A DNA stretch of 47,568 bases from an uncultured Oscillospiraceae bacterium (GTDB lineage Bacteria; Bacillota; Clostridia; Oscillospirales; Oscillospiraceae): positions 1 through 47,568 of the forward strand of contig CALXDO010000011.1 in NCBI GenBank assembly GCA_944387075.1, written 5' to 3'. A model generated the notes under the pieces. It made no database searches and was not told the DNA's origin. It saw only the letters and a program-made list of their open reading frames with translations. The translations under genes were made by a program, and so were the position numbers. Below, one piece after another: positions 31,773-42,222 of this stretch. Within the stretch, counting starts at the first letter, position 1; every line of letters begins with the position of its first letter.

Positions 31773-33026
31773 ATGAGCGTCATGTACATAGAAGGTGGAG
31801 TGCCCTTGGAAGGGGCGTGGCGGGTACAGGGAGCCAAAAACAGCGTGTTACCCATTCTGGCCGGGTGCCTGCTGACCAAAGAGCCGGTGACCATCTCCAA
31901 CTGCCCCCGTCTGTCCGATGTGGATGCGGCGGTGGACATTCTCCACCATCTGGGCGCGACCTGCGTCTGGGAAGGGGAGACCCTGGTGGTGGATGCCGCA
32001 GGGGCCAACCACACCTGCATTGACCAGGGGCGGATGCGGGCCATGCGCTCCTCTATCATGTTTTTGGGGCCTTTGGTGGCCCGCATGGGGAAGGCAAAGG
32101 TCAGTTATCCCGGCGGGTGTGAATTGGGGCCCCGGCCCATCGACCTGCACTTAGAGGCATTGACGGCCCTGGGCTGTCAGGTGCACGAGGGGCAGGGAGA
32201 AATCCTCTGCCAGGGACGACCCCGGGGCGGAGTCATCCACCTGCGTTTCCCCAGCGTGGGGGCAACGGAAAACGCCATGCTGTGCGGGGTGGGAGCAGAG
32301 GGGGACACCACCATCCTCAACGCTGCCCGAGAGCCGGAGATTGTCCAGCTGCAGCAGTTCCTCAACACCTTGGGGGCCAAGGTGACAGGCGCTGGGGGGA
32401 GTGTCATTACCATCCGGGGAGGGTGCACGCTCCACGGAGGCCAGGTGTCCATCATCGGAGACCGTATTGTGGCCGCCACCCTTTTGGCGGGTGTGGCGGC
32501 GGCAGGCGGCGAGGTACAAGTGGACGGGGTGGACTGGCGGCATCTGTCCACGGTACTCCAGCTGTTGGAACAGGCGGGGTGCCAGGTACGCAGTGGGGTG
32601 GATCACATTTGGCTGCGCCGGGACCGTGGGGCGCCGCTGCGGGCCGTGCCCTCCATCGCCACCGCCCCCTATCCCGGGTTTCCCACCGATGCCCAGGCTC
32701 CCATCATGGCGGTCTTTGCCACCGCTCGAGGCACCACCTTTTTCCGGGAGACCATGTTCTCCAACCGCTTTGGCCATGTGGCTGGGCTGCACAAGATGGG
32801 AGCGGACATCACCATCCATGGCACCACAGCGTGGGTGCGTGGGGTACGCCGGCTCCATGGGGCGTCTGTCACCGCCACGGACCTGCGAGGCGGCGGAGCC
32901 CTGGCAGTGGCGGCGTTGGCTGCGGAGGGCCAGACGGTCTTGGACGGCCTGGAGCACATCGACCGGGGGTATGAAAGGCTGGAGAAGATGTTTGGGCACT
33001 TGGGAGCGAAAATGGAACGCAGATAA
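31773..33026 (+). CDS. murA: UDP-N-acetylglucosamine 1-carboxyvinyltransferase MurA
   Basis: MurA starts peptidoglycan synthesis by moving enolpyruvate from PEP to UDP-GlcNAc. The 417-residue product has the two-domain inside-out barrel repeats, with VQGAKNSVLPILAG near the start. The catalytic loop is GGCELGPRPIDLH with Cys116, the residue that fosfomycin alkylates, so a sensitive enzyme is expected. RFPSVGATENAML and GFPTDAQAPIMAVF are further signature blocks. ATG 31773 follows GGGAGG, which lies in a hairpin. Many Firmicutes have two MurA paralogues; this one is the dcw-cluster copy. Confidence 0.96.
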   Translation: MSVMYIEGGVPLEGAWRVQGAKNSVLPILAGCLLTKEPVTISNCPRLSDVDAAVDILHHLGATCVWEGETLVVDAAGANHTCIDQGRMRAMRSSIMFLGPLVARMGKAKVSYPGGCELGPRPIDLHLEALTALGCQVHEGQGEILCQGRPRGGVIHLRFPSVGATENAMLCGVGAEGDTTILNAAREPEIVQLQQFLNTLGAKVTGAGGSVITIRGGCTLHGGQVSIIGDRIVAATLLAGVAAAGGEVQVDGVDWRHLSTVLQLLEQAGCQVRSGVDHIWLRRDRGAPLRAVPSIATAPYPGFPTDAQAPIMAVFATARGTTFFRETMFSNRFGHVAGLHKMGADITIHGTTAWVRGVRRLHGASVTATDLRGGGALAVAALAAEGQTVLDGLEHIDRGYERLEKMFGHLGAKMERR

Positions 33027-33049
33027 TTTTACCAAAGAAGGTGATGAAC

Positions 33050-33820
33050 ATGGCGCGTGAGCGAAAACACCCGCCCCGAAAAAAGCGGCGGGGTCGGTTT
33101 CGATTCATCTATAAGCTACTCTCTCTGGTGATGGTGGCCGCCGCCCTTGTCACCGCTTGTGTCATATTCTTCCGGGTCAATGGCATCCATGTGGAGGGAA
33201 ATTCCCACTACACGGCCCAGGACATCATTGCTGCCTCGGGGATTGAAATGGGAGACAATCTGGTGACCATGTGGGAGCCGGACATCAACGACCGCATTTG
33301 CGGACAGCTGCCCTATGTACAGCGGGTGGTGCTTCAGCGCACTCTGCCCGATCAAATCACCTTAAAGGTGGTGGAGCGCACGGTGGCGGCCACCATCACA
33401 GGAGAGGGAACCTCTTGGCTGCTCTCTGTGGATGGATATCTGCTGGAGCCTACCCAGCAGGTGCAGGGCATGGAAGTGGTGGGCTTGCAGGTGATAGAGC
33501 CCAAGGCGGGAACCGCCGTGCAGGTGCAGGAGGAGGATCAGTCCAAGGCCCGCGCACTCACCCAGCTGATGCCTGCGCTGGAGGAGGATGGGAAACTAGC
33601 ACAGTGCACAAAAGTAGACTGTTCCGGGGTAGCTTCTTTGACGGTGACATATGGGGCACACCAGTTAAAATTCCCCCTCCATGGGGATTATCCCTACATG
33701 CTCCAGCTGCTGCAGGCCGCGCTGGACAGTGGACAGGTACCGGAGGGAGAGGCGCGCATCTTTGACTTTACAGTGGCAGACCGTGAGGTATATATGCAGA
33801 GGCCCAAAGCTACCCAATAA
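33050..33820 (+). CDS. ftsQ: Cell division protein FtsQ/DivIB
   Basis: FtsQ/DivIB is a bitopic protein that bridges early and late septum proteins together with FtsL and DivIC. The 256-residue product has a very basic start (MARERKHPPRKKRRGRFRF) and one membrane helix (about 26-45). An outside POTRA domain (FRVNGIHVEGNSHYTAQDII) leads into a beta domain (LPYVQRVVLQRTLPDQITLK, the usual FtsQ block). ATG 33050 has AGAAGG eight bases upstream; ATG 33044 and GTG 33041 in the same frame are closer to that site. It ends the wall-synthesis part of the cluster before a terminator. Confidence 0.92.
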   Translation: MARERKHPPRKKRRGRFRFIYKLLSLVMVAAALVTACVIFFRVNGIHVEGNSHYTAQDIIAASGIEMGDNLVTMWEPDINDRICGQLPYVQRVVLQRTLPDQITLKVVERTVAATITGEGTSWLLSVDGYLLEPTQQVQGMEVVGLQVIEPKAGTAVQVQEEDQSKARALTQLMPALEEDGKLAQCTKVDCSGVASLTVTYGAHQLKFPLHGDYPYMLQLLQAALDSGQVPEGEARIFDFTVADREVYMQRPKATQ

Positions 33821-33825
33821 GTGCA

Positions 33826-33866
33826 TCCATCCTCCGATCCTGTTTGGGACGGAGGATGGACTTTTC
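33826..33866 (+). terminator. Intrinsic terminator after ftsQ
   Basis: An 11-bp perfect stem (TCCATCCTCCG 33826-33836 with CGGAGGATGGA 33850-33860) can extend inward (GATCC with GGGAC) and is followed by CTTTTC. It separates ftsQ from ftsZ, which has its own promoter. Confidence 0.85.
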
Positions 33867-33935
33867 TTGGGGATAATCTGCTGAAACTTCCAAAAGGAAT
33901 CGACAAAATTCCTCAAAAAAACTTTCATTTCACTA

Positions 33936-33964
33936 TTGACCCCATGGGAAAAAAAAGCTAAAAT
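33936..33964 (+). promoter_or_regulatory. Strong promoter for ftsZ
   Basis: A -35 TTGACC (33936-33941), a spacer of 17 bases with an A8 tract, and a -10 TAAAAT (33959-33964) lie in the most A/T-rich stretch of the region. The leader before the ftsZ start is about 65 bases. With the terminator just upstream, ftsZ seems to be transcribed on its own. Confidence 0.85.
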
Positions 33965-34035
33965 AAAATACGATTGTAGTCTGGATCATTGCAGGCATTT
34001 ACACAAACTGTTTTTGATATAGGAGGGTCATGTTT

Positions 34036-35091
<1,056 letters not shown>

Positions 35092-35102
35092 TTGGTTGAA
35101 CC

Positions 35103-35125
35103 GTGCCGCTGCTTTGCAGCGGCAC
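35103..35125 (+). promoter_or_regulatory. Perfect hairpin between ftsZ and gluQRS
   Basis: GTGCCGCTGC (35103-35112) pairs fully with GCAGCGGCAC (35116-35125) around a TTT loop. No T tract follows, so it is probably a stability or attenuation hairpin in the message and not a full terminator. The gluQRS ribosome site starts 11 bases later. Confidence 0.55.
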
Positions 35126-35147
35126 GCATGCTATAGGAGGAATATCC

Positions 35148-36074
35148 ATGACGGTACGGGGGCGGTTCGCGCCCAGCCCCAGTGGACGGATGCACCTGGG
35201 CAACCTATTGGCGGCTCTGCTGGCTTGGCTGGATGTGCGCAGCCAGGGGGGAATTATGGTGCTGCGCATCGAGGATTTGGACCCCCAGCGCTGTTCATTG
35301 AACAAGGCAGAACAGCTGGTGGAGGACCTGCAATGGCTGGGGCTGGACTGGGACGAGGGCGGCTTGGAGCCGGAGTATTGCCAGTCTCACCGCTCCCACC
35401 ACTATCAGGTAGCTTTTGACCGATTAGAGGCTATGGGGCTTGTGTACCCCTGTTATTGTACCCGTGCAGAACGTCTGGCGGCCTCGGCCCCCCACGCCTC
35501 GGACGGTGCGGTGGTGTACAACCGCCGCTGTGCCCAGTTGACCCAGACCCAGCGGGACATGCTGGAGGCCCAGGGCCGCAGACCCGCCTTCCGGGTGCGG
35601 GTGCCGCACCAAACGGTGACGGTAGATGACGGCCACATGGGGCCATATACCCAGCAGCTGGACACCGATTGCGGGGACTTCATTGTTCGCCGCTCTGATG
35701 GGGTTTGGGCCTACCAGCTGGCGGTGGTGGTGGACGATGCCTTGATGGGGGTCAATCATGTGGTGCGGGGGTGCGATCTGCTCACCTCCACGCCTGCTCA
35801 GGCCTGGCTGCACCGCACTTTGGGCTACCAGCCGCCTGCGTTTTATCATCTGCCTCTGTTGGTGGATGCCCAGGGGAGGCGTCTGTCCAAGCGGGACCGG
35901 GACCTGGATCTGGGGGTTTTGCGGGAGAAATACACCCCCCAGGAACTGGTGGGGTGGCTGGGCTGGCTGGCTGGACTGCAAAAAGAGCCAAAAAGTGCCA
36001 CACCCAGACAGCTGATTTCCCGGTTCCAATGGTCAAAAGTGCCGAAAAAGTCCATTGCCATCGGTTCAACTTGA
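35148..36074 (+). CDS. gluQRS: Glutamyl-Q tRNA(Asp) synthetase
   Basis: GluQRS is a shortened glutamyl-tRNA synthetase that attaches glutamate to queuosine in tRNA(Asp) and does not charge a tRNA 3' end. The 308-residue product has the class I HIGH-type motif (RFAPSPSGRMHLGNLLA) and the KMSKS-type motif (GRRLSKRDRDL). The zinc site characteristic of this subfamily is seen in YPCYCTRAERL and VVYNRRC. The anticodon-binding domain of true GltX is missing, as expected. ATG 35148 has AGGAGG upstream. The guaB promoter starts inside its last codons. A small GltX paralogue with another role is less likely. Confidence 0.92.
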   Translation: MTVRGRFAPSPSGRMHLGNLLAALLAWLDVRSQGGIMVLRIEDLDPQRCSLNKAEQLVEDLQWLGLDWDEGGLEPEYCQSHRSHHYQVAFDRLEAMGLVYPCYCTRAERLAASAPHASDGAVVYNRRCAQLTQTQRDMLEAQGRRPAFRVRVPHQTVTVDDGHMGPYTQQLDTDCGDFIVRRSDGVWAYQLAVVVDDALMGVNHVVRGCDLLTSTPAQAWLHRTLGYQPPAFYHLPLLVDAQGRRLSKRDRDLDLGVLREKYTPQELVGWLGWLAGLQKEPKSATPRQLISRFQWSKVPKKSIAIGST

Positions 36075-36099
36075 CACTCTTTTTTCCAGAGCGTAAAAT
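36071..36099 (+). promoter_or_regulatory. Consensus promoter for guaB
   Basis: A perfect -35 TTGACA (36071-36076), a 17-base spacer and a -10 TAAAAT (36094-36099). The -35 overlaps the gluQRS stop codon, and the leader before guaB is only about 27 bases. It has no room for a riboswitch. Confidence 0.88.
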
Positions 36100-36114
36100 G
36101 AAGCATAAATATAA

Positions 36115-37608
<1,494 letters not shown>

Positions 37609-37618
37609 GATCTTGTGG

Positions 37619-37655
37619 TCTGCCACAGAGGGAAATCCTCTGTGGCAGATTTTTT
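37619..37655 (+). terminator. Intrinsic terminator after guaB
   Basis: A 13-bp perfect stem (TCTGCCACAGAGG 37619-37631 with 37637-37649), a GAAAT loop and six T residues. It lies about ten bases after the guaB stop. Confidence 0.95.
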
Positions 37656-37656
37656 G

Positions 37657-37685
37657 TTGCATTGTGGGGAAATAACCAATATAAT
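37657..37685 (+). promoter_or_regulatory. Promoter for the lysozyme gene
   Basis: A -35 TTGCAT (37657-37662) and a perfect -10 TATAAT (37680-37685) lie 17 bases apart. The -35 starts two bases after the T tract of the guaB terminator. The start codon is 22 bases after the -10. Confidence 0.85.
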
Positions 37686-37706
37686 GGGGAAAAAGGAGGG
37701 ATAAAG

Positions 37707-38822
37707 TTGCAGGACCAGATATTGGAGCAGGAGAGGGAGACGGAAGAGGAAATTGTCGGTGAGCCGGAGGCTGTGCCCACCTTGGACCCGCCGGAGGGGG
37801 CGACCGAAGAGGAGCCTTTGAGTAGCCCAAAGCCAGTGAAACCGCGCAGAAAACGGCCCTGGGGCTGGCCTGTGGTGGCATTGGCACTGTGCGTGGGAGT
37901 GCTGTGTGGGGCCGTGCCCACCGGCCTGTATTTCACCGCCAAGCTGGAGCGGCTCCAGACCCGAATGGAGGAGACCACTGTGGCCAAAAGTACCATCCGG
38001 GATTTGGTGTACCAGTACGGCCTGACCACCACCTTTATCCAGCAGATGTTTCCCCAGGATTATGTGTATGTGGGGGAGCATGGCATCGCCATCGAACCCA
38101 TGAACGAGGCTCTGACCCGGCACAGCTATGACTGGAGCGGGTTGGGGGAGGAGGAAAACGGGCGTTACACCTACACGGCTCCAGACGGAACCCAGGCCTT
38201 GGTGGGGGTGGATGTGTCCACTTTCTCCGGCACCATCGACTGGGCGGAGGTGAAGGCGGATGGCATTTCCTTTGCCATGGTGCGCCTGGGCTTCCGGGGC
38301 TATGGGGAGTCGGGCAAGTTGGTGCTGGATGACCAGTATCTTGCCAACATCCAGGGAGCCACAGAGGCGGGACTGGATGTGGGGGTGTACTTTTTCTCCC
38401 AGGCCATCACCGTGGAGGAGGCCGAGCAGGAGGCCGCATATGTCATCAGTGCTTTGGAGGGCTACTCCATCACCTACCCTGTGGTCTTTGATTTGGAGAA
38501 AATCGGCTATGACATTGCCCGCACCGACGATCTGAGTGTGGAAATGGCCACTCAGGTTACCCAGGCTTTCTGTGAGCGGGTGGCCCAGGCGGGCTACCAT
38601 CCTATGATATACGGCAATGTGGCATGGCTCATGGACCGCATTGATCTGACCCAGTTGACCGAGTATGACTTGTGGCTGGCGCAGTACCAGAAAACACCCA
38701 CCTTCCCCTACCAGTTCCGCATGTGGCAGTATACCAACAAGGGCACAGTGGCAGGGATTGAGGGAAGCGTGGACATGAATCTGCTGCTGACCCCGTTTTC
38801 TCAAGAGACCGCTACGCCGTAA
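37707..38822 (+). CDS. Membrane-anchored GH25 family lysozyme (muramidase)
   Basis: A muramidase that cuts the MurNAc-GlcNAc bond of peptidoglycan outside the cell. The 371-residue product has an acidic, Pro-rich N-terminal tail inside the cell (about 1-50) and one membrane helix (about 54-75, PVVALALCVGVLCGAVPTGL). A linker follows, and then the GH25 barrel from about residue 160: GVDVSTFSGTIDW, VYFFSQAI, PVVFDLEKIG (the D-x-E catalytic pair) and FRMWQYTNKGTVAGI, the usual closing block. No signal-peptidase site is seen, so it should stay anchored. TTG 37707 is used because AAGGAGGG is six bases upstream and no ATG in the frame fits. It may act in wall remodelling or in spore lysis. Confidence 0.9.
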   Translation: MQDQILEQERETEEEIVGEPEAVPTLDPPEGATEEEPLSSPKPVKPRRKRPWGWPVVALALCVGVLCGAVPTGLYFTAKLERLQTRMEETTVAKSTIRDLVYQYGLTTTFIQQMFPQDYVYVGEHGIAIEPMNEALTRHSYDWSGLGEEENGRYTYTAPDGTQALVGVDVSTFSGTIDWAEVKADGISFAMVRLGFRGYGESGKLVLDDQYLANIQGATEAGLDVGVYFFSQAITVEEAEQEAAYVISALEGYSITYPVVFDLEKIGYDIARTDDLSVEMATQVTQAFCERVAQAGYHPMIYGNVAWLMDRIDLTQLTEYDLWLAQYQKTPTFPYQFRMWQYTNKGTVAGIEGSVDMNLLLTPFSQETATP

Positions 38823-38833
38823 AAGAGGCTGCG

Positions 38834-38879
38834 AACACCCATCAGAGCAGGGCTGTGCCTGTCTGATGGGTGTTTTTTT
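38834..38879 (+). terminator. Intrinsic terminator after the lysozyme gene
   Basis: A 12-bp stem (ACACCCATCAGA 38835-38846 with TCTGATGGGTGT 38862-38873) has an inner CAGG/CCTG pair and is followed by TTTTTT. It lies 12 bases after the stop. A possible -10 (TAGAAT) for addB follows at about 38904, but no matching -35 is convincing. Confidence 0.94.
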
Positions 38880-38940
38880 GTGGCGTGGCCACACAGGCTG
38901 TGATAGAATAAGGAAAAAATCAAGGAAGGAGTGAGAGGAA

Positions 38941-41900
38941 TTGCTCACCCTATTGTATGCCCGGGCCGGGCAGGAAATACGTACCGAATTACTGGAGCGG
39001 CTGGGAAGGTCCCCGGCCTCCCGCCGTCTGCTTCTGGTGCCGGAGCAGTACTCCCACGAGAGCGAACGGGCCATGTGCCAGGTGCTGGGCAATGGGGCCT
39101 CCCGCACCTGCGAGGTGCTCTCCTTTACCCGCCTGGCCGGTCGTCTGCGGGAGGTGGCGGGGGGCGGAGCCGCTCCGGTGCTGGACGGGGGCGGGCGGAT
39201 GCTGCTGATGTACGCCGCCCTGCGCCAGTGTGCGCCTCAACTGCGTGTGTATCGCTCCCCCTCCCGAAAGCCCGCGTTTCTCACCCATGTGCTGGCCACC
39301 ATCGACGAGTGCAAGAGCTGCTGTGTGCTGCCCCAGCAGCTTTTGGAGGCCGGGGAAGAGCTGGGCGGTCAGCAGGGAGACAAGTGGCGGGACATCGGCC
39401 TGTTGTACGCCACCTATGAGGCCCTGGCGGCGCAGGCAGCCGCCGACCCCCGCAGCCGGTTGGATGTCCTCTGCCAGCAGCTGGAGGAGACGGGTTGGGC
39501 CGGGGGCAAGGAAATTGCCGTGTTCGGCTTCACCAACTTCACCCCCCAGGAGGAGCGGGTGCTGGAAAAGCTCATGGCCCGGGCCCATGTCACCGTGGCC
39601 CTGGTGTGTGATGGGGACCACGACCCAGAGGGCATCTTCGAGCCTGCTCTGCGGGCGGCCTCCCGGCTCAAACGTCTGGCCCGTCAGGGGGGAAGTGGGG
39701 TGGAGGAACACACCCTCCGCCGCCCCAACCCCTGCCACCCGGCCCTGGCCTGGATGGAGGGAAATCTGTATGGCCCCCTGCCCCAGCCCTGGCAGGAGGA
39801 ATGTCCCGTGACCCTGGCCCAGGCCACCACCCCCCGACAGGAAGTGGAGTGGGCGGCCAGTGAAATTGTGGCCCTGCTGCGCACCGGAAAGGTGCGCGGT
39901 CGGGACATTGTGGTGTGTCCCCGGCGGCTGGAAGGGTACGGGGAACTGGTGGAGAGTGTCTTTGCCCAGTACGGTCTCCCGGTGTATTTCAGCGGCATGG
40001 AGGACGTGCTGCGCCACCCGGTGCTGGCCCTGGTCACGTCCGCCCTAGCTGCCGCGGCCCAGGACTACCCTTATGAGGAGTTGTTCCGCTACCTGAAAAC
40101 CGACCTCACCGGGCTGACCCGGGACCAGCGGGACACCTTGGAAAATTACGTCCTCACCTGGAACATCAAGGGGAGCCTTTGGACGAGAAAAAAGCCGTGG
40201 AACATGCACCCCCAGGGGTATGGTCTGACCTTTTCGGAGGAGGACACCGCCCTGGTGGCGGAGTTGGATGCTTTGCGCCGTCAGGTGATTGCCCCTCTGG
40301 AGCGGATGCGAAAATGCCCCGACCAGACGGGAGCGGGGCGGGCTCAGGCCCTCTACCAACTGCTGGAGGACATCGACCTGCCCCAGCGGCTGGGGGAGCG
40401 GGCGGCGAACCTGGAGCAGCGGGGAGACTTGAACACCGCCGCCCAGTACCGCCAGCTGTGGGACATTGTGGTGGGGGGGCTGGAGCAGTGCGCCCTGCTG
40501 CTGGGGGATACCCAGCTGGAAATGGAGGAGTTTGCCCGCCTCTTTGCCCTGGTGCTCAGCCAGTACGACGTGGGGGCCATTCCCGTCTCCCTGGACCGGA
40601 TTACCCTGGGGGAGGCCCCCCGTATGGCCCACAAGGAGTGCAAATACCTCTTCTTCCTGGGGGCGGACTCCACCGCCATTCCCAGCTGCGCCCCGGCGGC
40701 GGGGCTGTTTTCCGACCAGGACCGGGATGCCCTGGCCGCCCTGGAGGTGGAGCTGGCCTCCCGCCAGGAGGAGCAGCTGCGCAGAGAATTGACCATTGTC
40801 TACGAGACCTGTGCCCGGCCCACGGGTGGGCTGTATGTCAGCTATGCCCAACAGGACGGGGCGGGGCAGGAGCGGGGCCCCAGCTTCCTCTACGAGCGGC
40901 TGGCCCAGCTCTTTCCAACGGCCCGGCGGGGAGACCCCGCCCATGTGGCGTGCCGCTTGGCCGCCCCCAGCCCCGCCCTGGAGGCGGCAGGCCGGGTGGG
41001 GCCGGTGCGCCGGGTGTTGGCCCAGCTGCCCGAAATGGCGGGGCGGGTGCAGCGGCTCCAAGAGGCGGGACAGTGGCGGCGGGGCCGCCTGTCTCCCCAG
41101 GGGGTGCGCACCCTGTACGGCAAGGCGGTGCCCATGTCTGCCACCCGGCTGGATTTGTACCAGTCCTGCCACTTCTGCCACTTCCTCCGCTTCGGGCTCA
41201 AGGCCCAGCCCCGGAAGCGGGCCAAGTTCGCCCCCTCCGACTACGGCACCTTTGTCCATGCGGTGCTGGAGGAAGTCTTGGCTCAGCACCCGGCCCCGGA
41301 ACAGTGCCGCGCCCTGGCGAAGGAGGCGGCAGACCGGTATGAGGTGGAGGTGCTCCAGGGCTTGGAGGACGAGAGCGCCCGGTTCCGCTGGCTCTTCGCC
41401 CGGATGAAGGGGGCGGTGCTCACGGTGGTGGACAGCGTGGCCGGAGAACTGGCCACCTCCCAGTTTGTCCCCGTGTGGCTGGAGCTGGGCTTTGGCCGGG
41501 GCGAACAGCTGCCCCCCGTAGAGGCGGAGCAGGACGGGATGACCCTGCGCCTGTCCGGGTTTGTGGACCGGGTGGACAGCTGGGAACATCAGGGGAAACG
41601 CTACCTGCGGGTGGTGGACTATAAGACCGGCAAGAAAGCCTTTGACTTTGCGGATGTGGAGGACGGGCGGGGCTTGCAAATGCTCCTCTACCTCTTCGCC
41701 CTCAGCCGCAACGGCGAGGCGCTCTTTGGCGATCAGCAGCTGGTTCCCGCCGGGGTGCTGTACGTCCCCGCCCGCACTGCCCTGGTGGACGGCAACCGCA
41801 ACACCGACCCACAGGAAGTGGCTCAGGAGCAGGAAAAGCAGCTGCGCCGCCAGGGACTGGTGCTGGATGACCCGGAGGTCATCGACGCCATGGAGCAGCC

Positions 41901-42222
41901 CCAGGGCGGGAAATACCGCTATCTGCCCTTAAACTCCCGCAACCGGGACTGTCTGGTCAATGAGACGCAAATGCAGGAGCTGGACGAGTACGTCACCCAA
42001 GTGCTCAGAGAGGCCGCCAGCCAGGTGGCAGTGGGCAACATTGACGCCGACCCCTATTGGCGGGATGCCCAGCACAACGCCTGCCAGTGGTGTGAGTTCC
42101 GTGCGGCCTGTCACTTTGAGGAGTGCCTGGGGGACACCCTGCGGCGGAGACGAGGCAAGCGGGCCTTGGAGTTCTGGCAGTGGATGGAAGATCGCATGAG
42201 AGGTGAGAAGGATGGCAATTGA
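38941..42222 (+). CDS. addB: AddB subunit of the AddAB helicase-nuclease
   Basis: AddB pairs with AddA to resect double-strand breaks down to a Chi-like site for RecA loading. The 1,093-residue product has an inactivated helicase core at the N-terminus (LLYARAGQEIRTELLERL, where a GxxGxGKT P-loop would sit, then LLVPEQYSHESERAM). The C-terminal RecB-type nuclease contains VVDYKTGKK (Asp893, Lys895). The iron-sulfur cysteines are Cys743 or Cys746 and Cys1048, Cys1051 and Cys1057 (CxxCx5C), as in B. subtilis AddB. Start codon TTG 38941 lies a few bases after GAGTGAGAGGAA. The end overlaps addA by 11 bases. The loss of the P-loop lysine is notable. Confidence 0.93.
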   Translation: MLTLLYARAGQEIRTELLERLGRSPASRRLLLVPEQYSHESERAMCQVLGNGASRTCEVLSFTRLAGRLREVAGGGAAPVLDGGGRMLLMYAALRQCAPQLRVYRSPSRKPAFLTHVLATIDECKSCCVLPQQLLEAGEELGGQQGDKWRDIGLLYATYEALAAQAAADPRSRLDVLCQQLEETGWAGGKEIAVFGFTNFTPQEERVLEKLMARAHVTVALVCDGDHDPEGIFEPALRAASRLKRLARQGGSGVEEHTLRRPNPCHPALAWMEGNLYGPLPQPWQEECPVTLAQATTPRQEVEWAASEIVALLRTGKVRGRDIVVCPRRLEGYGELVESVFAQYGLPVYFSGMEDVLRHPVLALVTSALAAAAQDYPYEELFRYLKTDLTGLTRDQRDTLENYVLTWNIKGSLWTRKKPWNMHPQGYGLTFSEEDTALVAELDALRRQVIAPLERMRKCPDQTGAGRAQALYQLLEDIDLPQRLGERAANLEQRGDLNTAAQYRQLWDIVVGGLEQCALLLGDTQLEMEEFARLFALVLSQYDVGAIPVSLDRITLGEAPRMAHKECKYLFFLGADSTAIPSCAPAAGLFSDQDRDALAALEVELASRQEEQLRRELTIVYETCARPTGGLYVSYAQQDGAGQERGPSFLYERLAQLFPTARRGDPAHVACRLAAPSPALEAAGRVGPVRRVLAQLPEMAGRVQRLQEAGQWRRGRLSPQGVRTLYGKAVPMSATRLDLYQSCHFCHFLRFGLKAQPRKRAKFAPSDYGTFVHAVLEEVLAQHPAPEQCRALAKEAADRYEVEVLQGLEDESARFRWLFARMKGAVLTVVDSVAGELATSQFVPVWLELGFGRGEQLPPVEAEQDGMTLRLSGFVDRVDSWEHQGKRYLRVVDYKTGKKAFDFADVEDGRGLQMLLYLFALSRNGEALFGDQQLVPAGVLYVPARTALVDGNRNTDPQEVAQEQEKQLRRQGLVLDDPEVIDAMEQPQGGKYRYLPLNSRNRDCLVNETQMQELDEYVTQVLREAASQVAVGNIDADPYWRDAQHNACQWCEFRAACHFEECLGDTLRRRRGKRALEFWQWMEDRMRGEKDGN

